Part shown: piece by piece, positions 57,906-64,000 of the stretch
Layout: the number at the start of each line of letters is the position of its first letter
How positions within the stretch are numbered: the first letter of the stretch is position 1
Source of the DNA: Leptofilum sp965223525
GTDB lineage: Bacteria; Chloroflexota; Anaerolineae; Promineifilales; Promineifilaceae
Length of the DNA stretch: 64,000 bases
Assembly: GCF_965223525.1 (NCBI RefSeq)
Contig: NZ_CBDCWX010000005.1
Coordinates: 2,108,001-2,172,000, forward strand
Direction: 5' to 3'
Program-made: the position numbers and the translations under genes
The notes under the pieces: model-generated
What the model was told of the DNA's origin: nothing
The model's database searches: none
Seen by the model: the letters and a program-made list of their open reading frames with translations, nothing else

Positions 57906-60900
57906 CGATCAATCCCTCCTGTGGGCTGTGTTGTGTACTGCTTTGCAGTGGTAGACTCAATGTAAAGACAGTGCCTTGATCCGGTTCGCTCTTTAGCTCA
58001 AGCGTGCCGCCGTGGGCGCGGGCAATAAGTTGGCAATGGTAAAGTCCCACACCGTGCATTTTGTGTAAAGAATCGCCTTTGGTTGATGTACCAAAATTGA
58101 AAACCTCTTGCTGTAACGCTTCCGGAATGCCGCTCCCGTTATCTTGAACGGTGAGAAGGAGGTGTGTTTCATCCGTTTTTGCCTTGATGATAACTTTGCC
58201 ATCCCGATCCGTGGGGATGGCAGCAAAAGCATTAACAAACAGATTTTTCAAAAGTAGTTCAATCCACAAACTATCGGCTTGAATTTTAGGCATGTCTGTG
58301 GCTATTTCTTTGATGATGGAAACATGCGGCGGTTTTTGTGGCTTGCTGAGATCAATTGCATTCTGGATAAGGCCGTGAACATCCTCAGTTTCTGGACGGT
58401 ACGCCCCAGTGAACACAAAATCTTTCAAACGGCCGCTTATCTTGTCGGTGGCTCTGGCACTTTTTTGTAAATTTGCCAGCGGTGCAGAAATATCCCGATT
58501 CTTATCGTATTTATACGCAATTTCATCCACAAGATCAGGGAAAGCGGCTACGGCGTTGTTAATGTCATGCACCAGGCCAGTGGCCATCATCGCTGTTTGT
58601 TGGGTTAGTTCCAACGCTTGCGAGCGGCTGAACTGGTTGGCATTTTTTACGGCCAACGCGACGTGCTTGGCTAAAGTTTTTAGTAGCTTCTCGTCTGCTT
58701 TAGAAAAAGCTGCCAATTCGTCACTCTCAATCACCAAAATATAGTTCACCACATCATCAATAACGATGGGAACCGCAATTTCTGATCGGGTGGAAGAAAT
58801 GGCAGGAATGTAATCCATATCCTGGCTAACGTCCTCCACATTGCAGAGTTCACCAGTGGACAATACGCGCCCGGCAATGCCTCGGCGCTTGCTCAGTTGG
58901 GTACGGAAAGTATGGTCCTCCAGTAGCGGGACGTCTACGTTGTAAAAAGGTTGGGTATTGTCTGTAATGGCCACTTCATCTTTGTCTGGCAGATGTTCCA
59001 CTATGCAGGCGTTGTTGGCTTTGGGGAAGGCAGACAAAATTTCCTGCATTAAATTACGGAATATTAAATCTATTTTGACACTAGCACTGATAATGGGTGT
59101 AATGCGCGAGACGGTGTCGAGGCGCTGCTGCCGTTGTTCGGCTTCTATGTGTAGCTGGGCACGCAGGATGGCCAGGGCTGCCAGTTGGGCAAACTGCTCT
59201 AGCGTACCTCGGTCAGCTTCGCTGAACTGGTTATGAAATTCGTAGCCGAAGAACATGCACCCCACACGGCTGCTGCCAACTTCCAGCGGGAAAACGGCCG
59301 TCGAAAGATATTGGTTCTGGTGTGGGAAAACTTGCCGTAGTTGAGGGTTCTTTTCTACCCTTTTCACAAATTTTGGTTGGCTTAATTCCCAGGCAATTTT
59401 AACGAGAGGAGATGGTTCATCTGGCAAGGGAGTGACAACGGCCGTTTCTTGCGCGCTAGAAACAGTTGTCATCAAATACCGAGCACTTTCAGGATCCTGG
59501 TGATAAACCGTAATGGCGTCAACTGCCTGTAGCGCATTGAGCGCCTGCGAAATGATAGCTGCCAAAAGCTGGCTCAAATTCACATCATCTGCCAGCCGCT
59601 GCGATAAGTCGCGCAGTTCGCGTAAGGCGCGGTTACGGTCAGCCTGCTCCAGGTTCATCGCCAAACGACTGGTCAACGAATACATAAACCGCTGATGGTC
59701 TTTGGTTAAGCCGTACCGTTTCGGGCTTTCCAGGTACAATACTGCCAACGGATTGCCAGTTACTTTTACCGGAACTGCCAAACCGCAGCGAGATTCCGGG
59801 TAGAAGCGGGCGCGGAACTCGCCTGTTTCAGGCGGGCCACCATTTTCTTGTAGCTGGCTTGTGCCGCTGGTGAATGCTTTTTCAATAAGGCCGCTAGGTA
59901 AGGCATCTAGCTGGCGCGTGTACACTTTGCCAGTAGAAAGAAGCTGGTACATGCCCCAGGCTCCTTTTGGCTCATCCCGAATCAAAAAGACACGGGGCGC
60001 GGTTGTATATTCCTGGGCTCGCCGCAATGCCAGCAAAATTGTGTTTTCAATCGCCTCGTCAGAGCGGAAGGTAGCGATGCTGAAAAATAGCTGATCGATC
60101 CCTTTACGCTCCAGGTTGCGGCGTGTGAGATTGTGCTCTAGCTGCTGGTAGCTGCGTGCGCTGGGCAGCGCAATGGCCACAAAGTTTGCAAACACATCTA
60201 GCACGGTTTTTTGCTCGGCTGTTAGCTGGTGTTGGCGCTTCCAGTTGAGATAAAGCAAGCCGGCCGGGGTTGCGGTGTTACCTAAGCGGATGCCTACAAA
60301 GGCGCGAATACCTTCACGGGGCAAAAAAGTGCTTGTCTCTAAACTGAGACGCAAACGGGAGGAAACGGCCGTATCTACGTCACCGACGGCTAAAAATCCC
60401 TGTTGCAAAATGTAAGAGGCCAACCCATGCGCTGGTCTTGGCTTGTCAGTTGGTTGTACGGCGTGCAGGGTGCCGGTTGCTTGAACCTTTGCCGGTTCAT
60501 AACGATAGAGGCCATTGCCGCTGCTGGGCTGCAAAGGATACACCACAGCACTATCTGCTTGAAACAGTTCCTGGGCAGATTGAACAACTGTTTGCAGTAA
60601 GCCATCAATTGAGTCGGTTACTTTATTATTGAGCGTTTCTTCCACCTCCAGAAGCTTCCGCCAACTGTTGGTTCGCTGACGCTCAACCACCAAGGCGCGT
60701 GCATTCTCTAGCACCAGAGCAACCTGGCTTACAAAGGATTGCAGCAGTTCGTACTGTTCTGGTGAGATGGGATGCGGGGCAAATTTATTGTCTACATACA
60801 AAATGCCAAAGGTATGTTCACCAGTTGTTAGCGGCACCAGGGCAAATTCGTTTGGTGCGCCGATGGCTTTGGCAAAGATGGGGGGTAAGCCCTGGCGCGG

Positions 60901-62943
60901 CAGTTGGCTGCTGCTTAGTAGCGGCTCGCCAGATTGTAGCTGGTGCAGCAGTAGATCAGGGGCGGGAGCGTACAGAGAAAGGTGCAATCGTTTAAGGGCG
61001 GTTTGCATGGTAGATGTGCTGTAGGAAACGGCCGTTTCCGTCAAGGCCGTCTCTGGTGGGTATTGCAGCCATAATTCCCGTTCAACTTCTGCATCTTGCT
61101 GGGTGAGCTGCCCGGCAGCAAACGGTACCTGCAAACATTGTTCATTCTCGTTGAGCATAAACACAACGGCCCGGTTCAAATCCAAACCATATGGCGAGGT
61201 GATGCCGTTAAGCGCCAACTGCAAAATGTGTGATTCCGGCCACTCACGATGATTGAGCATCTCGGTGAGCATACTGTTGAGCCGGTTGAGCGTGGTGGCT
61301 CGCCCCTCTGCCATGTAGAGCAGATTGGCGTATCGAGCGCGTTCTTCAATGATTTGTGCTGCCTGGTGCAAAAAGCCCACCAGTTGCAGCACCTCATCTT
61401 GCCGCTGGTAAGGCGAATTGGGGGAAACTAGTTTCCCCAGCGAGACCAGGCCAATTGGCGTTCCTGGTTTCAGCTCAGAGCGGAGCGGAATGAGCAGTCG
61501 TAACTCTTCCTCTACCGGAACAATGGTGAAATTGGCACCGTTGAGCGCTCTCATTTCTGGCCCAGCTGGGTTTTCCAAGCGGGCTTGCTGGTTGAAATCG
61601 GTGATTTCCGGGAAGAAGAGCCGCAGTTTGCCTTCTTGCCAGGCGTAAAGATGCAGATCGCTTGTGGGGAAGGCGGCAGTGAGCCCCTGTGCCAAGCTGC
61701 TAAAGGCACCGACCGCGTTTTCGCTGCCGTGCATGGCATTGAGCACGGCCGTATATAAAGACGGCCGTACGTGTGCTTGACCCTCGTTTAATGCTTTGCC
61801 CAAATATTCAAAGGCGTGTCGCCAACGGCCGTTTACTGCATAAAACCCACCAACCTGAGCTGGATTTAAATGTTTTTGCAGCAAATGTCCCCAAATATTA
61901 TTTTTTAGCCGGTAACTGTCATCCTCGCGCATAAAAATGCCGCACAAATCCAGCACATTCGGGAAGTTAGAGAGGCTCATAGGCATTTGGCTAATGGGTA
62001 GCGACCCATGTTCTAACATAGAAAGCGTGCAGAAGAGCAAATTGGTATCCCCTTCTACCTGCTGCAAGATTTCATCAACTTTGTCATTTGTAGGGTTGTT
62101 GAGGAAGTTATCAATTGCTTCAGAGAGTCGCGGGGCGGTGAGGGTTTGCTGGCCTCGCCGCTTTAGCTGCTGTAAGCAAAGACCCAAAATGCGCTCTATG
62201 AGGAATAAATCACCGCCAGTTTGCCGAAACAGCGCCTCCAGCGCGTGCGGGTTAGGCATCACTGCGGCACGTTGGCAAGCCGCCAGGCAAAATGCTTCAC
62301 GCTCTGCTTCATCCAAGTCATGAATCCAGACTAAGTCAGATAGTTGCAAAAAGCGGGTGGGGGTTACGCTGCTGTTGCTTTGTAAATCAAGCGCCCCACC
62401 AATGATAGCCTGAAATTGCGGGCCACTGGTTTGGGAAACGGCCGTATACAAATCTGCCAGCGCATTCAAAAGCGAAAGCACCACGTTGGGGGGGGCCATG
62501 TTCAAATTGTCTATAAACAGTGCCAGCGGGCGGTCTTGCCGCCGAATGATGGTTTCCATGGCATCACAGAATTCGCGGGAAGTTTGCATAAATTCTGGCG
62601 GGATAGGGGTGTCCATGGGGAAGAGTTCACGTTGTAGACGGCCGTACAAGCCCGCGTACAAATCTGCCTCACTCATCAACAGCAAATCAGTAGACAGCTT
62701 TACAAAAAAGCTTTCCTGTCGCAGATTGGGCAGCTCCTTCATGCTCAAATAATGTACATTGTGGCTGCCATGCTCTTGCAACATTTGGGCAGCGGCCAGC
62801 ATATGCGCGCTTTTGGTACGAAAACGAGGCCCCAATACACGGACACATCGTCCGGCCCGCACCGCCTGAAAAATGGCGTGCAGGCAATCATTTTTATAAA
62901 CAGGCGCTTCTGTTTCTTGTGGATTTGGGTAGATATTGCTCAT
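57898..62943 (-). CDS. Giant GAF-rich histidine kinase with N-terminal AAA-like module
   Basis: 1681 residues from the ATG at 62943; the frame to 63129 would translate the double-hairpin repeat. Residues 15-350 resemble AAA_35-type ATPases, but the P-loop reads GPRFRTKS (38-45) with Thr for the conserved Gly; Walker B is LALFIDN (Asp145). Residues about 440-1430 hold around six GAF-like segments, partly degenerate. The kinase core has H1459 in GLVHDINN, N-box LLLKNLFVNAFAAI, G1 DNGSGIP and G2 GVGLYHCQLIARAHGG. No receiver is attached. The 3' end overlaps paralog B by 8 bp. It is probably a cytosolic multi-signal sensor, as no transmembrane helix is seen. Eight or nine ACGGCCGT sites. Confidence 0.9.
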   Translation of the reverse strand: MSNIYPNPQETEAPVYKNDCLHAIFQAVRAGRCVRVLGPRFRTKSAHMLAAAQMLQEHGSHNVHYLSMKELPNLRQESFFVKLSTDLLLMSEADLYAGLYGRLQRELFPMDTPIPPEFMQTSREFCDAMETIIRRQDRPLALFIDNLNMAPPNVVLSLLNALADLYTAVSQTSGPQFQAIIGGALDLQSNSSVTPTRFLQLSDLVWIHDLDEAEREAFCLAACQRAAVMPNPHALEALFRQTGGDLFLIERILGLCLQQLKRRGQQTLTAPRLSEAIDNFLNNPTNDKVDEILQQVEGDTNLLFCTLSMLEHGSLPISQMPMSLSNFPNVLDLCGIFMREDDSYRLKNNIWGHLLQKHLNPAQVGGFYAVNGRWRHAFEYLGKALNEGQAHVRPSLYTAVLNAMHGSENAVGAFSSLAQGLTAAFPTSDLHLYAWQEGKLRLFFPEITDFNQQARLENPAGPEMRALNGANFTIVPVEEELRLLIPLRSELKPGTPIGLVSLGKLVSPNSPYQRQDEVLQLVGFLHQAAQIIEERARYANLLYMAEGRATTLNRLNSMLTEMLNHREWPESHILQLALNGITSPYGLDLNRAVVFMLNENEQCLQVPFAAGQLTQQDAEVERELWLQYPPETALTETAVSYSTSTMQTALKRLHLSLYAPAPDLLLHQLQSGEPLLSSSQLPRQGLPPIFAKAIGAPNEFALVPLTTGEHTFGILYVDNKFAPHPISPEQYELLQSFVSQVALVLENARALVVERQRTNSWRKLLEVEETLNNKVTDSIDGLLQTVVQSAQELFQADSAVVYPLQPSSGNGLYRYEPAKVQATGTLHAVQPTDKPRPAHGLASYILQQGFLAVGDVDTAVSSRLRLSLETSTFLPREGIRAFVGIRLGNTATPAGLLYLNWKRQHQLTAEQKTVLDVFANFVAIALPSARSYQQLEHNLTRRNLERKGIDQLFFSIATFRSDEAIENTILLALRRAQEYTTAPRVFLIRDEPKGAWGMYQLLSTGKVYTRQLDALPSGLIEKAFTSGTSQLQENGGPPETGEFRARFYPESRCGLAVPVKVTGNPLAVLYLESPKRYGLTKDHQRFMYSLTSRLAMNLEQADRNRALRELRDLSQRLADDVNLSQLLAAIISQALNALQAVDAITVYHQDPESARYLMTTVSSAQETAVVTPLPDEPSPLVKIAWELSQPKFVKRVEKNPQLRQVFPHQNQYLSTAVFPLEVGSSRVGCMFFGYEFHNQFSEADRGTLEQFAQLAALAILRAQLHIEAEQRQQRLDTVSRITPIISASVKIDLIFRNLMQEILSAFPKANNACIVEHLPDKDEVAITDNTQPFYNVDVPLLEDHTFRTQLSKRRGIAGRVLSTGELCNVEDVSQDMDYIPAISSTRSEIAVPIVIDDVVNYILVIESDELAAFSKADEKLLKTLAKHVALAVKNANQFSRSQALELTQQTAMMATGLVHDINNAVAAFPDLVDEIAYKYDKNRDISAPLANLQKSARATDKISGRLKDFVFTGAYRPETEDVHGLIQNAIDLSKPQKPPHVSIIKEIATDMPKIQADSLWIELLLKNLFVNAFAAIPTDRDGKVIIKAKTDETHLLLTVQDNGSGIPEALQQEVFNFGTSTKGDSLHKMHGVGLYHCQLIARAHGGTLELKSEPDQGTVFTLSLPLQSSTQHSPQEGLIDA

Positions 62944-62987
62944 AAATTCTGCACCCTTCAAAATATAGCACTTTCCCGTTCTCACCT

Positions 62988-63101
62988 GTAAAAGCGAGAA
63001 AGCTTTTGAAAGAAAAAATAAGTAGAGCCATTTCTCCGCTTTTACTTGAGCAAACCACAGAGAAATCGCTCTTCGTTCTTTAAATATTTTCTGCGGTTTG
63101 C
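62988..63101. repeat. Double-hairpin repeat, copy 3
   Basis: Stem 1: GTAAAAGCGAGA (62988-62999) with TCTCCGCTTTTAC (63033-63045), one bulged base. Linker TTGA. Stem 2: GCAAACCACAGA (63050-63061) with TCTGCGGTTTGC (63090-63101); the single A:C mismatch becomes G:U on the minus strand. Loops AGAGCCATTT and AAATCGCTCT are complementary at 9 of 10. It lies in the 5' leader of the giant histidine kinase. Confidence 0.8.
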
Positions 63102-63300
63102 TTACAAACCAGTCGGGCCAAACGTTCAATTCAAGGACAATTCACAGCGGATGCAGGTTCGTTCTCCAGCCAGGATCAAACCATCTTACCGTAAACCCAT
63201 TGTAGTTGTAGTACCCCTGCATAACCTGACAAATATCTAATAGAAATATGTTTGCCAGCTTACAGAAATGACAGGGTTACTGCTTTGGTATTTTCAAGGC

Positions 63301-64000
63301 TTACTCGATTTCGCGGACGATGCGAATGCCCTCCAACGCCAACAGCTTTTCGCTGGCACGGCTTTCCAGAATGGCTAAATCCACATACAGGTCAACCAAT
63401 GCTTGCAAAATGCGAAGCCGTTTTCGTTTAGGCCGACTTTTTTCGGTGTCATTTTGTTGGGAATGGTGCTGTAACAAGGTGAGGCTGCGGTGTAGCACAT
63501 GTACACGCAGGCGAATGCGGGCATCGGTGCGGCTGTAACTAAGCTCATCCAGCAGATTTTGGGCAGAAATCAACGCGCTGTTGATGTGCCGCACTAGCTC
63601 ACGATGAGAAAGAAATTCAGCCTGCAAACTTTGACGGCTGGTCGTCATTTGGTCACGGGCGCGACTCAGATCAAGCAAAAGCTGGCGCAAAAGTTGATGA
63701 ACGCGATCAGGGAAAGGGAGGCTGTTTAATGTTGTCATCAGCCGTTTGCCCATGATAAGTATTTCGTCCAGAATGGGGCCTTCAGTGATGTTGGTTATGG
63801 GGCTATCGGTAGTAGCTTTGGCTGTGAGGATTGCCTGTTCCATATCTATGGCCATGCCCTCTGTAAGCCGATCTTGAATGAGGCTGAAATAGCGGCTTAT
63901 CTCTTCACCACTTTTTTTGGTGAGTGGCAGTCGTCGTTCAAGGTCTAGTAATGAGTAAGCGCGCCGCTTGGCTTGCTCCAGGATGAACTTTTGTAAACGT
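63301..64000 (-). CDS. Helical protein of unknown function, 5' partial (runs off right edge)
   Basis: The frame stays open from the right edge of the window through an internal ATG at 63855, so the true start is outside. About 232 residues are visible, reading ...RLQKFILEQAKRRAYSLLDL at the edge and ending IRIVREIE. It is almost entirely amphipathic helix (long Leu/Arg/Glu patterns such as LRQLLLDLSRARDQM and ALISAQNLLDELSYSRTDAR), with no enzyme motif I can recognise. It is on the same strand and 200 bp upstream of the histidine-kinase leader, so it could be the first gene of, or a regulator for, that operon. Confidence 0.6.
   Translation of the reverse strand, partial: RLQKFILEQAKRRAYSLLDLERRLPLTKKSGEEISRYFSLIQDRLTEGMAIDMEQAILTAKATTDSPITNITEGPILDEILIMGKRLMTTLNSLPFPDRVHQLLRQLLLDLSRARDQMTTSRQSLQAEFLSHRELVRHINSALISAQNLLDELSYSRTDARIRLRVHVLHRSLTLLQHHSQQNDTEKSRPKRKRLRILQALVDLYVDLAILESRASEKLLALEGIRIVREIE

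Larger units (their letters stand above)
1592..62645. repeat. ACGGCCGT highly iterated palindrome (about 90 copies across the window)
   Basis: Exact ACGGCCGT occurs near 1592, 1672, 2902, 3189, 3769, 3976, 4043, 4178, 4277, 6143, 8728, 10018, 10531, 11396, 13514, 13736, 14416, 15309, 16107, 17537, 17758, 17970, 18858, 19232, 19459, 20159, 20204, 20493, 21333, 21480, 21720, 22428, 26224, 26331, 27413, 27743, 28501, 28583, 29116, 30352, 30489, 31415, 32370, 33894, 35097, 36248, 37948, 38339, 40004, 40456, 40884, 42656, 43063, 44191, 45560, 46476, 47467, 50000, 50820, 53036, 55649, 57412, 59293, 60364, 61027, 61762, 62438, 62638 and others. Flanks often extend the palindrome to GAAACGGCCGTTTC. 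In frame it reads NGR, TAV or RP, so it is not tied to one protein motif. Confidence 0.95.

Noticed and set aside
1592..62645. CRISPR array or tandem-repeat explanation for ACGGCCGT
   Set aside because: Spacing is irregular (tens to thousands of bases) and most copies are inside unrelated coding sequences.
62944..63129. 62-residue N-terminal extension of the histidine kinase
   Set aside because: It would translate the double-hairpin repeat and has no homology-like features; the ATG at 62943 gives a sensible start.

Overview
The window reads as a chromosome segment of a mid-GC, didermless-style environmental bacterium, most likely a Chloroflexota (Anaerolineae-like) lineage. That placement is an inference from gene content: pairs of SPFH membrane proteins, a Ser/Thr kinase with a Pro/Thr-rich stalk, GAF-rich signalling proteins, an EAD1-TIR receptor, a paaABCD cluster without paaE, and no rRNA or other marker that would settle it. 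Genes are tightly packed with many ATGA overlaps, and the short intergenic gaps are full of palindromic repeats.

Layout: 0-4.4 kb, flippase (cut by the left edge), GT4 glycosyltransferase, tgt and a 16S rRNA methyltransferase of the ArmA/RmtB type. 4.4-9.1 kb, flavodoxin-pentapeptide fusion, SDR reductase, SPFH pair, VanZ. 9.1-15.6 kb, an M23/SH3/glycosidase fusion, tRNA-Val(GAC) and a second SPFH pair with a TPR/S24-like partner. 15.6-22.4 kb, sugar kinase, an acquired-looking small gene with a 45-bp tandem duplication, a phytol-kinase-like protein, HAD phosphatase, MsrQ-like protein, SpoU methylase, RNase HII and two GT2 enzymes. 22.4-23.3 kb, a RAYT transposase-like gene bracketed by REP palindromes. 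23.4-31.5 kb, EAD1-TIR transmembrane receptor, oligopeptidase B, rfbD-like, Ada-like, a dead AbrB antitoxin, a second EAD1 membrane protein and queG. 31.7-39.5 kb, an RsbV-RsbW-RsbV-RsbU partner-switching operon, a LOG-family protein and a PknB-type kinase. 39.5-48.9 kb, trmD, an acyl-CoA dehydrogenase-like gene, an orphan membrane protein between inverted repeats, paaABCD, homocysteine methyltransferase, an Eis-like GNAT and a zinc peptidase. 49.0-64 kb, two tiny membrane peptides and then the most unusual part of the window.

That part (49.65-62.94 kb, minus strand) is a five-gene operon: a 1681-residue histidine kinase with an N-terminal AAA-like module and about six GAF-like segments; two paralogous proteins that join a phospho-receiver, an aminoglycoside-phosphotransferase-like kinase domain and a SIR2-like domain; an AAA+ ATPase between them; and an ATPase fused to an OmpR-type DNA-binding domain. 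Start/stop overlap of the kinase with the first receiver protein suggests a cognate pair. I read it as a two-component-controlled, NTPase-coupled system with SIR2-type output and have not seen this arrangement described.

A second window-wide signal is the palindrome ACGGCCGT, present about 90 times by hand count where roughly one or two would be expected, in all coding frames and between genes: a HIP1-like highly iterated palindrome. Other repeat classes are REP elements linked to the RAYT gene, a three-copy double-hairpin element with compensatory base changes, in-frame palindromic inserts inside queG and trmD, and several perfect intergenic inverted repeats.
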